A stretch of DNA of 64,000 bases from Akebia trifoliata. Its lineage: Eukaryota; Streptophyta; Magnoliopsida; Ranunculales; Lardizabalaceae. The translations under genes were made by a program, and so were the position numbers. Below are positions 49,735 through 60,968 of the stretch, piece by piece. The stretch lies in NCBI GenBank assembly GCA_017979445.1, contig CM030711.1, forward strand, positions 15,392,922 through 15,456,921, written 5' to 3'. How positions within the stretch are numbered: position 1 is the first letter of the stretch; every line of letters starts with the position of its first letter. Below the pieces are notes generated by a model that was not told the DNA's origin, searched no databases, and saw only the letters and a program-made list of their open reading frames with translations.

Positions 49735-50295
49735 CTACTCTTGGAAATCGATGCATGCCTTTAACTGGTATTTTACGGGTATCGCTTGGGATTCCGAATC
49801 TCCAAACATTGAAGCAATGAATGCCAGTGAATCTACATGCCTATTCTCATCCCTTGGGATTCTGTTTATCTTGGCCTCGGTGAACCAACTAAGCTCTTTT
49901 CTTACCATCGCCAAGTACTTCGCCATTCGCTCATTTTTAGCCTCATACTCCCCATTGCACTTATTTGCGACTAGCTGTGAGTCTGTAAATACTGTAAGTC
50001 TGTTGATTTGGAGATCTTTTTCCATTTTGAGCCCGTTTATGACGGCATCATATTCGGCCTCATTGTTTGATGCCCCATATCCAAGTTTCAATACTTTCTC
50101 GAGCCTATCGTTGTTCGGAGTTACTAGAACTATTCTAACGTTTGACCTAGTGTAATTTGATGATCTATCCACAAACATCCTCCATCCTGCTTGTCTACAC
50201 CAGGCGTCAGCCTCTTTGACCGTTTCATCCTCCTCTTCCTCTTCTTTCCAGTCAGGGTCCTCAACCGGGAAATCTACTAGTAAATCTGCCAACAC
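49735..50295 (-). pseudogene. Second (additional) RNase H domain of T1
   Basis: The 186-codon open stretch shows all four acidic positions expected of RNase H: MFVDRSSN, NNEAEYDAV, FTDSQLVAN and NRHVDSLA. In Tat elements this extra domain follows the RT-linked RNase H and is thought to have been acquired secondarily. The domain itself looks intact, but it is separated from RT by stops and its polyprotein is broken. Confidence 0.85.
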
Positions 50296-50329
50296 TTGGC
50301 CCTTTTAAGCTATTCGACCATTGAATTAT

Positions 50330-51850
50330 AGATCGTACTCCCCTAGAGTTACTACCCACCTTGCCATTCTTCTGGATATATTTGATCTGCACATCATATC
50401 CTTCAACGGGTGGTCAGTTAATACCTGGATTTGGTGGGACAAAAAATAAAGTTAGAGTTTGTGGGCCGAGTAAACCAAATATAGGTTGACTTTCTCAATC
50501 TTTGTATACTTGAACTCTAATGGGCCAATTATTTTGCTGATGAAATAGATACGGTACTCCCATCCGAGGTCCGCCTTAAATAACACTAAGCTTATGGACA
50601 ATGTTGTGGCTGCTAAGTAGATCTCCAACTTTTCCTCTTCTTCTAAAGTGCTGAGTATGGGTGATTGTCCCAAATACCTCTTTAGGCTGTGAAAAGCTGC
50701 TTCGCATTCTTCACTCCACATGAACCTTTTTCCCTTTTTCAACAGGCTGAACAATTGGCGGCATCTGTTTGAGACCCGAGAGATGAACCTGTTCAAGGTT
50801 GTTATTTTTCCAGATAAAGTTTGCACCTACTTCAGGTTCTTCAGACCTGGCATCTCAATCAAAGATCAGATCTGATCGAGATTTGTTTCAATACCTCTTT
50901 TGGTAACGATATGCCCGAGGCACTTCCTAGAAGACACCCTAAACACATACTTATTATGGTTTAGCCTCATTCGATATACCCTTAAGTGCTCAATTGTCTC
51001 CCCGAGGTCTGTTAGGTGATCTTCCATTTTTTTACTTTTTACTAACAAGTCGTCGATGTATACTTCAACTGTTATCCCAATCATATTCTCGAACATTTTG
51101 GTCACCAACCTTTAATAAGTTGCCCCCGCATTTTTTTAATCTGAAAGGCATAACTTTAAAGCAGAATAACTCTTGTTCGGTTGTGAAAGATGTTCTCTCC
51201 TAGTCCTCCGTTGCTAAAGGGATCTAGTTATAACTTGAATATCCGTTCATGAATGACATCCTCTCGTGCTCTAAGGTGGCGTCAACCAGTCTATCTATTA
51301 TTGGCAAAAGGAAGCTATCTTTGGGCAGGCTTTGTTGAGGTTGGTGAAGTCGATGCATACTCTGACCCTCTCGTCCTTCTTCGGTACTACGACTATATTT
51401 ACTATTCACTCAGGGTACTTGACTTCTCTGATAAACCCCACCCTTAAGAATTTACTAATCTCCTCATTCACCCCTTGTTTTAGGCGTGATGACAATCTCC
51501 TTGGCTTTTGCTAAACTATTTAGAATGTCTTGTTGACGTTTAATCAGTGTCACGCAATGAGGGGGTCTATTCGACAAATATCTTCGAAAGACCATGCAAA
51601 CACGTCATTGTGGGTCCTTTATAACTATAGCAATATATCTTGTTCTTGCTGCAGCAATGTCACCCCAATGCCAACAAGTTGTCCCCCATTAGTACCGAGG
51701 TCTACTTGTTTTACTCCACTAACTTTTGTTGCCCCCTCTAACCGCAATTCACTCTGGAACTACTATAACTACTCATCTTCGACGGGTGGTTCCTTTCTTT
51801 TCTTCTAAGGCTTGGTTAAATTACACTTTCTAGGCTTTAGTTCCAAGTTA
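50330..51850 (-). pseudogene. Reverse transcriptase and linked RNase H (T1)
   Basis: RT pieces in order: HNDVFAWSFEDI (near 51590), IREVKYPE and VVVPKKDERVRVCIDF (near 51360-51430), SFMNGYSSYN (51224-51260), VEVYIDDLLVKSKK (near 51040-51075). The linked RNase H (50452-50826, FSLLKKGKRFMWSEECEAAF) has Ala-Ala where the first catalytic Asp is expected (YLAATTLS). In RT motif A the catalytic Asp is Asn (FMN instead of FMD). Several stops. An inactive relic. Confidence 0.8.
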
Positions 51851-51879
51851 AAACACATATGTGTCATTTCTTGGTCTCC

Positions 51880-52004
51880 CCTGATTTCCATCACCCTGTT
51901 TTTGTTCGAAAATCAGATTATCTGATGGTAGGTCGACGGAACTGCTTTAATCTCATGTATCAACCTTCTTCCGAGAATGACATTGTATGATGAGTATGGA
52001 CACG
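51880..52004 (-). pseudogene. Protease C-terminal fragment (T1)
   Basis: The minus strand reads SSYNVILGRRLIHEIKAVPSTYHQII with a stop. ILGR is the conserved C-terminal motif of retroviral-type aspartic proteases of Ty3/gypsy elements. The active-site DTG half is absent because T2's LTR begins here. Confidence 0.7.
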
Positions 52005-54011
52005 TGATTTATTCAATTTTAAATATATCAACTACTTTTTGGGGGGGTTGGAGTCGCCACCATTCATATTTGAAATGGGTGTGAATGGTCACCCAGATTA
52101 CATTTTTTTGAAAAATCATATTTTTTGGCATTTGATGACTCTTGTACGGGTATGGCTCATCTGGTCTAACTTTTGATTCAAGGTAAAGGGGTCCATTTTA
52201 TGGAGTAGGGAAGGTGTTAGGCACCCTACTCCATCCACCAAGATGGTAACCTCAGATTCAGTCCATTCTTGAAAACAAAGATAAAATAAAAGAAAATCAA
52301 AAAATCTGATATGTGCCATCAAGTATGAGGGATTTTAATATTGATTCAAACCATTGAGGGCACCCTTATTGAAAATGGGACCCTTTGATGGTTCAAGCCA
52401 TTGGTGGTGTGTGTATAAGTGTAGAGAGGGGGAGAAATAGAAGAGGGAAGTGGGGAGGAGAGAAGGGGGCTGATTCTGGTCCAAAGTCCACCTTGTTCTT
52501 CTTGACTTTATTTGACTTTCCTTGACTTTCTTGAGAGAGTCGAGAGTTGAGAGAAAATTAAGAGTTGAGTATTGAAGGTTGAGAGTTGAGGTGAGTTGAG
52601 AGTTAAGAGTAATGAGGTGAGTTGAGAGTAGAGAATTTTTTAGATGAAATTTTTTTCAAATTTTCATTAAGTAGTGAGAGCTGAGGATGAGTGGGGTTTT
52701 ATAGAGTTTGAGAATTATTTTTAAGGGTAAAGTTGGGTGAAATGAGGGGAATGATAGAATGGTGTGGGGTTTAAGAAAAAGGTAGGGGTAAATTAGAAGG
52801 GTTTGGAGGGTATTTGTGTAAGAAAGTTAAATGAGTTGTTTTACAATCCAAATAGGTTGGATCTTTCAACCCATTTGGGTTGAGTATAACGTGAAGGATA
52901 ATAAATGGTAAGGATGGGGTGTAAGAGAGTGATGGATGGATTGAATGTTTGGAGAATGGTGTTTGGATTTGAGAGAATGGGGGATGTAAGAGGGTGGTTG
53001 ATGATATTTTGGAAGGGTGTGGAAGATGATGCCATGTGTTAAAATGGATGGAAATAAAAGGGTTGAGATGAATTGATGGGAGAGTATGAGTGTTTGATTT
53101 GAGAGAAGGGGTGTGGGTTTAGATTGTAGATGTGGGTTTTGTAGGGAATGATGAGCGTAGATTAGGGGGAGGTATATGTTATGGGTGTGGGTAGATTAGA
53201 TGTTTTTAGAAAAAAAGTGATGGGTTGATGTGGGTAGATTAGAGGGAGGTATAGGTTAGGGGTGTGGGTAGATGATGTTTAGAGAAAAGGTGATGGGATA
53301 GGTTGGGGATGAAGGAGGTGAGATGGGGTGATGACATATGTCATTTTTGATGAAAAAGTGATGATTGATTTGATGTGGGTTGTGGCCTGTGGGTTAGCAT
53401 TATGGGTTAGATATGTATTAGATATGGGCTTGAGCTTAATAGTGTAGTGTTTGGGTTTTATAGGAATTGGTTGGGGTCATTTTGGATTGGATTTTTGATG
53501 GTGGGTAGGTTTTAGGATTTAGGTAAAATGGGGTTAAACTTAGGTTAGGGGAGGGGAGGTGGGAGATTGATTTTAGAGAGTTGAAGGTTGGTGGGCCGTA
53601 GATGAACTTGGGATATTTTTGGTCTTGGAGATGGAGCGGTGAGGGTAGAGGAAATGATAGGTGTCCCAAGTCTTATTTTTTTTTATTTAATTCATTTTTT
53701 TGAGTTTTTGAAAATATTGGATTGATCAAAATGTCACGTGTTGGCAAATCGGGCTTTTTAGGCCCGTTAGTGAATCTTATTAAAAATCGGGTGTTTTTAG
53801 TTTTGAGAGCGGAGCAGTGAAGGTGGGAGTAGGTTTAAGTCCCCTTTTATGGGTCCACTAGTCCCTTAAGGGGTCTTAGGGGCCTTTGATTCAATTAAAG
53901 CATCGTATTTCGATGAATTGGGCCTTTTAGGCCCGTCGACAAATTTTTATTGAAAATCTGATATTTTTGAGCCCTTTCAAGTGGGGGCCCGTTTAAATTG
54001 GCGTGTCTACA
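52005..54011 (-). repeat. 3' LTR of T2 ('E', TGTAGACA-type)
   Basis: On the minus strand it starts TGTAGACACGCC at 54011 and ends GAATAAATCA at 52005, about 2.0 kb. It has GAAGGTGTTAGGCACCCTAC (52208-52227) and GGAGTCGCCACC (52050), tying it to solo LTRs A-D. The interior (52450-53660) is a G/T-rich stretch of 'gagttgaga'/'gtgggta' repeats. I call it an LTR of T2 rather than a solo insertion because the sequence to its right is T2's 3' region, not the missing T1 protease. Confidence 0.7.
53158..53300. repeat. 77-bp tandem duplication in the T2 LTR
   Basis: 'tagattag.gggaggtata' at 53158 and 53235 starts two copies, each continuing 'ggtgtgggtaga' and 'gtgatggg'. Confidence 0.7.
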
Positions 54012-55958
54012 GCTGTCCTTCTTTGCAAGAATTGCATGCAAAGAATTGCAAAGAATAGACTAAACCCTTATTTGTATAGGCCATAAAACTTTGCGAAGCA
54101 TGACTTGAAAACACTGAGTGGGTTGATGATTTTGTAGAAAATGACTACTCAAGCACGGGGTCTGACAGAGTTTTGCCTTATTATTCTTTGATCTCGATGG
54201 CGCGGAGTTCGTGTGAGATCTTGGATTTGATGAGTTTTAAAATTCAATAGTTGTTTTAGTCATGTTTTGGCAGATCGAAGTTGAGTGCAACTCGAAAAGG
54301 TTTTTTTGTTGATCTTACTTTATTTTTACCATAACTTAATCATCCAAATTCATGCATTGTCCCTTGTAATGGCGCATTTGATCCTTTCAATGGTACAAGC
54401 AATAAGGTTGTTAACAGTTACCACCGATCCAAGATGGAGTTTTTACTGTTGGAGTTGAATCAATCAGGATCTGGTGAGTCATGATGCTTTAGATGCTGAG
54501 GTAGTGATGATGGGGCAAGCTACCTTAATTCATGCCTTGGAAGAGAGATTTGATCGAAACGTGTGATTGGCACCATATATTTTTGTATTTTCTTTTTGTA
54601 ATGTAAAACTTTTGAAATGAAAAGAAAATAAGTTTTTTACTTACTTGGCCTTAGGTATATCTATTGCTTTGAAAACATGAAATCTGAATCAGTCCTATAT
54701 TTTTCATCATCGGCCAAAATAGTAGTTTTGAAAACGTTTGAATTTTTAAGATTTGTCTTTGTCGAAAAATATTGAAGATGCAGAATATGAACATTTTTTA
54801 GAACACTTTTGTTACTTCGATGATTTACGTGCTTTTGCCAACTATTGAGGATATAAATGTCAGCAGCTCCTTGGCTCTTTTTAGAGTCATCCCCAATGCC
54901 CCAGTACTGAGTGAATATCGATTGAGCGTGGGACTTGGGATTTCGGAAAATTTTTACCGTTCACAGTTTATACTCATGCGGGCCAGGAATTAATTTTTTT
55001 TTTCCTTATTGCCCCTAGTGCCAGTTACGGTTTTCACCAGACCCGATTTCCATATTTTTGTGCATTGACGCCCTTTTGGGATTTCATCGTACCAGTGGCT
55101 TTGATCTTGCCATAGTCTGATTCTTTTACTCATAGTGCTCTTTCGGGTTTTCACTATACCCTTTTAGATTATGCTTGTATTTTCTGATTTTTACTTTACA
55201 AATCTTGCTTGGAGCCTCTGTATCTTTGTGGCTTGCTGACTCAAGTTGAGCTGCGAGATTGGCGATTCTACTCTTATAGTGGTGTTTTTTCTTGAGTGAT
55301 CGATCTAGATTTTCCTCTCGAGTTTGCTGACGACTATTCGTGGTTCGACAACTCAAGTTGAGCTACGAGATCGGCTACTCTACACTTTGAGTACTCTTTT
55401 TTTTTCAAACATCCGATCTGGACTCCCCTCTCAAATCTTTCAACGACTAATAAGACTTGAGGTCCAGATCAAGTTACAAGATCATTGGTACTACCATTGT
55501 CATTGTGAAGCCTTTAGAACATTTCCTGATCCGAAAGGACTTTTGGTGGGACAAAACGTTGGCTTAGGTTAAGGATAGTGGAAAGATACAAAAAATTTAA
55601 GAACTGGATCTATCTAGAGTAGATTACACGTGGGGTTTGTCTATTTTTATTTTGAAAATGTGATCTATGTCTCCTCCCAACGTCTCTCGAACTTGTTTAG
55701 GCAGGAGATTTGGGTCGAGCTCAAGGTCAAGTGTTCAATTTTTGACTTTTTTGATTTTTTTGTATTTTTAACCGTTCACAATTTATCCTCATGTGGGTAA
55801 GGAGTACTTTGATGCTTTTTTTTCATTTTTTTTTATAACGTTGACTTGCCACTGTCTTAAGTTAAGAAATGAACGTGATGGCTCAAAAGGGCTGACTAGG
55901 GTTAGATAGTTATTTTCAGGATAACAAAGATGGCCTTTCGTCATCTCAGGATCTGTTC
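54012..55958 (-). other. 3' non-coding region of T2 with coiled-coil-like relic
   Basis: About 1.95 kb between the pol stop (55959-55961) and the LTR. A purine-rich GCAAAGAAGGACAGC abuts the LTR on the minus strand as a candidate polypurine tract. A 76-codon minus frame (55126-55356) has heptad-like text (SLKKKHHYKSRIANLAAQLE). No catalytic domain is recognised in this interval. Confidence 0.55.
55239..55480. repeat. 112-116 bp tandem repeat encoding coiled-coil-like text
   Basis: 'actcaagttgagct.cgagat' occurs at 55239 and 55351, and a degenerate copy at 55467. On the minus strand each unit translates to a variant of RI(A/V)(N/D)L(A/V)AQLE. Confidence 0.6.
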
Positions 55959-56820
55959 TCAGGCGTAATATTTCTTGATAGTGTCAACATTGATCAGTTG
56001 CGGAAAGGTTTGTCCGTCTATATCTGTGAGAATCATAGCTCCTCCCGTTATTACCTTTTTCACGATAAATGATCCCTCATAGTTTGGTCAAAATTTTCCC
56101 CTAGCGTCTTCTTGGATTGGAATAATTTTCTTCAAAACAAGGTCTCCTGACGAGAATCTCTAGGTTTGACTTTTTTGTTGTAAGCACGAGCTATTCGCCA
56201 TTAGTAAATTTGCCCATGACAGATAGCTGCAAGCCGTTTCTCCTCTATTAAGTTCAATTGATCGAACCGAGCTTGAACCCATTATGTTTCGTCTAACTCT
56301 ACTTCTTTTAAAATCCGGAGGGAGGGAATCTTAACCTCGATGGGTAAAACTACTTCCATTCCGTATACCAACGAGTATGAAGTTGCCCCAATCGAGGTTC
56401 GTAATGAAGTCCGATAGGCATGAAAGGCGAAAAGCAACATGTCGTGCCAACTTTGTATGTAACAGCCATTTTCTCGATGATTCTTTTAATGTTTTTGTTG
56501 ACTGCCTCGATGGCTCCATTCATCTTGGGTCTGTAGGATATCGAGTTGTGATGAGTGATCTGGAAGTCTTCGCAAATCTTGATCATATTCTTGTTCTTGA
56601 AGTTCTTGGCATTGTCCGTTACTAATCCGCTGGGAAGCCCATATCGACAGATAATGTTCTTGACGAACTTCAATACATTGATTTTGGTGACATTGGCATA
56701 TGATACAGCTTCTACCCATTTTATGAAGTAATCGATAATGACCAGGATGAAGCGATGTCCATTTGAAACTTTTGGAGAAATTGCCCAATAACGTCCATGC
56801 CCCAAAGTAAGAAGGGCCAA
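55959..56820 (-). pseudogene. Integrase core and C-terminus (T2)
   Basis: The open part 56350-56820 contains ILVIIDYFIKWVEA, LVTDNAKNFKN (second catalytic Asp) and NGAIEAVNKNIKRI (catalytic Glu). Toward the left, with frameshifts, come GDLVLKKI, EDARGKF, NYEGSFIVKKVITGGAMILT and NVDTIKKYYA before a TGA at 55959-55961. That last block is the conserved end of Tat/Ogre pol. The first catalytic Asp (WGMDVIG) is in the overlapping upstream frame, so a frameshift divides the core. Confidence 0.85.
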
Positions 56821-57719
56821 GGAATAGTCATGCTGTGCAATTCTGAAGGTGAAGCGTTGATCTTATTGGCATAGATCTGGCAGAGATGGCATTTACGAAC
56901 GTGTTGATAGCAATCGCTTTCCATTGTTGTCAAATAATATCTCATTATCATGATCTTCTTAACAAGCATGTGACCATTCATGTGAGGTCCGCAAACTCCA
57001 CTATGTATAGTCTCAATCAATCGTTTAACCTCTGTTTCTATGACATAACGGAGAAGAACCTCGTGATGTGATTTTTTGAACAGAGTCTCGTTACTTAGGA
57101 AGAATTGACCTGTCAATCTTTGGATGGTCTTTCGTTCATTTACCGTTATATCTGATGGGATGGTTCGATCTTTTAAGTATGCCTTGATGTCTGAATACCA
57201 CGATTTCTCCTCGGGCTCTGCTATATCCACTAATAAACAATAGGCTAGTTCGTCTTGGACACCAATTTCGATAGGATCGATGACTAGGTCCTTTGAAATA
57301 CTGATCATGGAAGCAAGCGTGGCTAGTGCATCTACAAACTGATTTTTGGCTTGTGGCATGTAAGTGAATGAGATCCTAGTGAAGTTTGCGCTTAGTTCTT
57401 TCAAGTACTCATGGTAAGGGATTAATCTTTGTTCTCGAGTTTTCCATTCTCCGATTGTCTGATAAACCACTAGACTTGAATCTCCGAATACATCGATTTC
57501 GTCCACTTCCAAGTCGATTGCTGCTTTTAACCCTGCGATACATACTTCATACTCTGCCTCGTTATTGGAACATTGGAATTTCAATCGGATAGCGATCGGA
57601 ACATGAGATCCATCTGGTATGATTAAAACTGCCCCTATTCCATTTCCTTTCTGATTTGCAGCTCCTTCGAAATACATCTTCCAACCTTGCTTTTCGTCAC
57701 TATTTTCAACTTCTGTCAA
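56721..57719 (-). pseudogene. Second RNase H plus integrase zinc domain (T2)
   Basis: 332 open codons. RNase H motifs: MYFEGAANQKGNGIGAVL (first Asp replaced by Glu), CSNNEAEYEVCI, VFGDSSLVVYQ, KNQFVDALATLASM. The integrase zinc pattern follows: IHSGVCGPHMNGH, then CHLCQIYAN. It ends in WGMDVIGQF, the first Asp of the integrase core. This is the longest intact stretch of T2. The Asp-to-Glu change in the first RNase H position may reduce activity. Confidence 0.88.
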
Positions 57720-58260
57720 TAGGAGGGTTTCATTTGGGAAATTTGTCTTTAATGGCTCATAGTCAGGTAAGGGATGCTCAGCTAAGTGGTCGACAATGAC
57801 TTGTCCTTTAATGGCTTTTTGAGTGACATAGGTGATGTCGAACTCCGATAATAGTAATTGTCATTTTGCGGTGCGACCTATCAACGCTAGCTTCTCGAAG
57901 AGATACTTGAGAGGGTCCATTCGAGCAATAAGTATAATTAAGTAGTTGAAGAGGTAGTGGCTCAATCATTGAGATGCCTAGACCAGTACACAACAAGTCT
58001 TCTCGAGCGTCGAGTACTTTGCCTAATAATTGGTGAACTTCTTGCTGAGATAGTAAATGGCTAGCTCTTTTCATCCTGACTCGTCGTGTTGCTCCAGTAC
58101 ACAGCCTATTGACGTTTCTTGTATTGAGATATATATTAGTAAGGGTCACCCTGGCATAGGAGGAACTAAGACTGGTGGATTGAGTAGATATTTCTTTATC
58201 TTGTCGAAGGCTTCCTAACAATCTTCGTTCGACGCTTTTGGTACATCTTTTCATAATAGT
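57720..58260 (-). pseudogene. RT-linked RNase H (T2), frameshifted
   Basis: Lies between RT and the second RNase H. Fragments of the expected domain are spread over two frames, for example FDKIKKYL, then PPMPG.PLLIYL. The 148-codon frame at 57808-58254 mixes true and shifted sequence. Inactive as read. Confidence 0.6.
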
Positions 58261-59376
58261 TTGAAGACTGGTTCGCAGATAGGTGTGAGTTGCGTAATGA
58301 ATCTGCTAATATACTGTATTATGTCCAAAAATACTCTAACGTCCCTTTCTGACACTGGTGTTTTCATCTCAAGAATGTATTTGGTCTTTGTTGGGTCTAT
58401 CTCGATGCCTCTTCTACTGACGATGAAGCCTAACAATTTGTCTGACGTTGCCCCGAAGACGCATTTTGTCGGGTTAAGCCTTAGACTATACTTCCTTAGT
58501 CGATCGAATAACTTTATCAAGTTTATCAAATGATTTTCCTCCAAGTTAGACTTTGCAATCATATCATCCACATAGACCTCCATTTTCTTGCGCGTTGATA
58601 AGTTGCCTTGGCATTCTTGAGCCCGAATGGCATGACTTTGCAATGAAAAGTACCCCAAGGTGTGATGAATTCTGTCTTTTCCTGATCTTTTTCTACCATT
58701 TTTATCTGATTGTAGACTGAGAAACCATCCATGAATGAGAACATACCATGCCCCGCTGTGCTATCGACTAGAGTGTCGATGTGGGGTAGTGAAAAATCAT
58801 CCTTAGGACTAGTTTTGTTCAAATCCCGATAGTCGACACACATTCGTACTTTCCCGTCCTTCTTCGGTATCAGAACGACATTGGCTAGCCATTCGGGATA
58901 CGTGGAGACTGTGAGAAATCAAGCTTGGAATTGTTTCATCACTTCGTCTTTGACTTTGAGTGTCCATTCTAGCTTGAGTCTTCTTAACTTTTGTTTGATC
59001 GGCTTGCTCTTAGGAGCGATCTGCAGCTTATGAATAACGAGATCTGTGTCTAAACCAGGCATATCTATAGGGACTAGGCGAAGATGTTGTGATAGTTATG
59101 CAGTAGTTCAATCATTTTTTTTTTCTACAGATGGGTTAACAAGATTTCGATTTTTACAACGTGTGAGTCATTTTCAGTACCGAGATTAACCAAGTCTGTA
59201 TCCTCAATGATTGGTTGAACACCTTTTTCATGTCGTTCTAGAAGATCTTTAATTTTTTTAGACTATTCCTTAATTCCCATGAGATCGAAGTCAAGTTCAA
59301 GATCGAAGTCATACTCATCCCTTTCATATTCTGTTCTGTCCAAAAGTCCATTCGATTGAGACAAATCCCTTAAATT
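58251..59376 (-). pseudogene. Reverse transcriptase (T2), broken
   Basis: In order: YDFDLELDFDLMGI and LVNLGTEND (upstream of RT), DMPGLDTDLVIHKL, KQKLRRLKLEW, IPKKDGKVRMCVDYRDLNK, FSFMDGFSVYNQIKM (motif A Asp kept), FHCKVMPFGLKNAKATYQ, MEVYVDDMIAKSNL (YVDD), CVFGATSDKLLGFIVS. Open stretches are 58559-58843 and 58251-58658, with a frame break between them. Catalytic residues survive but the frame does not. Confidence 0.85.
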
Positions 59377-59568
59377 CTGAGAAAACTCTTTTTTTTTGAA
59401 AGATATCTATTTTTTTGAGCTTTTGAAAGCTTTTTGATTTTTGAGATGTTTTTTATTTTTGAAGAATTTTTTATTTTTTTGGTTTTTGAGTACTATTTTC
59501 CAGACATCTAAAATAAGAAGAGTAATCATGCATTAGTAAAGATAAGGAGTCCTCAAAACAGTCTTTAC
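59377..59568 (-). other. Putative Ogre-type intron between protease and RT (T2)
   Basis: On the minus strand the donor is CCTCAG|GTAAAG (GT at 59567-59568) and the acceptor TTTTCTCAG|AATTT (AG at 59377-59378), giving 192 bp. It is strongly A/T-rich, with runs such as 'ttgattttt' on the plus strand, unlike flanking coding sequence. After the acceptor the frame resumes with NLRDLSQSNGLL..YDFDLELDFD. Ogre elements are known to carry an intron at this place. Precise in-frame joining fails here by one base, consistent with general decay. A second possible acceptor lies upstream at TTATTTTAG. Confidence 0.55.
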
Positions 59569-60320
59569 CTGAGGATGAGGGCTCGTTATGATCCTTGGGC
59601 AAATTGATTTTGCTTAACGATGCTTTTTTTGGAGGCCTCAGTAGCCTCAAGAGTTAAAGGGAATTCTTCCCAATTGTTCAAAATCTCTCCTTCCTTGATG
59701 GGGTAGATGAGGTTAGATGGTGGTTCTTTTGGTGATTCAGAGATGACCATGATCTCCAGTTGAATTTTGTCAAGATTGCGCATAGCCCCTCCCAAGCTTG
59801 GGAGGATGATGACAGATGCCCAGTCAATGCCAATGGGCAAGGGTGATTCTTTCTTTTTGTTCACGGTGATTTTCACTTTTGTAGGCTCTCTTGTCGTTTC
59901 TGTTAGACTCTCGTTGGAGTCCCCATTGAATAAGACATCAATGCCCTCCATGAGGGATGGTTGGGACTCAATAACTGAGTCTTCTCGAATGCACTGGGGT
60001 TTGAAACTTACTGTTTACTTCTTTCTGGTTGGCTTTGTTGATAGTGGTTCCTATAGATTGTCGGGTCTAACTTGTGATTTTAGGAAGCTGATGCTCATGT
60101 GAGCAACCTCGCCCATATTCCAAACGTTTGGTTCATGATTTTACTTTCTTGCTAGTCGAAGTTCTTTCTTTTTATCGTTTATGTCAGCAATATCTTTCTT
60201 TGTAGGTCTGAACCCCAAACCGAAATAAGGAGTGTGTTTCTTCTCTTCGACTGGCATGGCTTTCCCTTTTCTTTCCGGTCCCAACCCTTGCTTGGGTCGG
60301 TAACCAGCGTTCTTTAAGAC
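59569..60320 (-). pseudogene. Protease-RT linker of T2 polyprotein
   Basis: Minus 59586-59951 is open (MEGIDVLFNGDSNES, then PSLGGAMRNLDKIQLEI). Tat/Ogre elements have a long poorly conserved linker here. No enzymatic motif. Stops divide it from the protease frame. Confidence 0.6.
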
Positions 60321-60938
60321 TCAAACGATCATCAAGTTTGTCCTTGATAATTCTGCCTTTACCCTCTCTTTCCCTTTTTTGACATGGTTAATGACAGCGA
60401 ACTGATATGAGTGGTATAGTGCCTTGTCCTTTGTCATTTCTATATTAATGAAGGGAATGTCCGGGGCTCTCCTAACCGGGATTAGGTTCTCTGTCAAGAC
60501 GGATATCATCCTCTGCCCCATGATGAATTTGACTTTTTGGTGTAAAGAGAAAGTCACTGCCCCAGCAATATGGATTCATGGCCTACTCAGCAGTAAATTG
60601 AATGTCGTTGGTATCTCCATGACCTCAAACGTTACTTCGAAGGTACAGGGTCCTATAGTGATTGGTAAATTTATCTCTTCCAGAGAGTCCCTTCTCGAAC
60701 TGTCGAAACCTCGGACAACCTTATTGTTAGGTTTGACGTGTGACTAGTCAGCATTGAGTTTACGAAATATTTCGAGAGGGCATACATTGAGGGCTGAACC
60801 ATTATCGATTAATACCCTTGCAACCATCATGCCCTTGCACATGACCATAATATTTAACGGTTCAACATGCCCCCGTACCTTTGGCACGAATTCACTTTCT
60901 GTGAAAACGATGGGGTTGGGAGCCATGATTTGACCCAC
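60321..60938 (-). pseudogene. Aspartic protease (T2)
   Basis: VARVLIDNGSALNVCPLEIF (60744-60938) is the active-site region in its Tat form (D-N-G-S). Then INLPITIGPCTFEVTFEVME and FNLLLSRPWIHIAGAVTFSL, with HQKVKFI. The family usually shows LLGRPWIH. A stop lies at the LNAD-stop junction. It would cleave the gag-pol polyprotein inside particles. Confidence 0.82.
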
Positions 60939-60968
60939 TGTTTGTTCTAGCTGTGCTGGCGAAATAGT

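Larger units (their letters stand above)
49140..52004 (-). mobile_element. Truncated Tat-type Ty3/gypsy retrotransposon T1
   Basis: Minus-strand order: protease C-terminus, RT, RNase H, second RNase H, integrase zinc domain and start of the integrase core. The second RNase H is the hallmark of the Tat/Ogre branch. The left end is cut inside the integrase core near 49140 and no LTR follows. The right end stops in the protease where T2's LTR begins at 52005. The remainder of T1 (protease start, gag) should lie beyond the window, after T2. Confidence 0.8.

Noticed and set aside
56377..56625. Plus-strand 82-codon frame
   Set aside because: Antisense shadow of the T2 integrase core, which has clear catalytic motifs on the minus strand.
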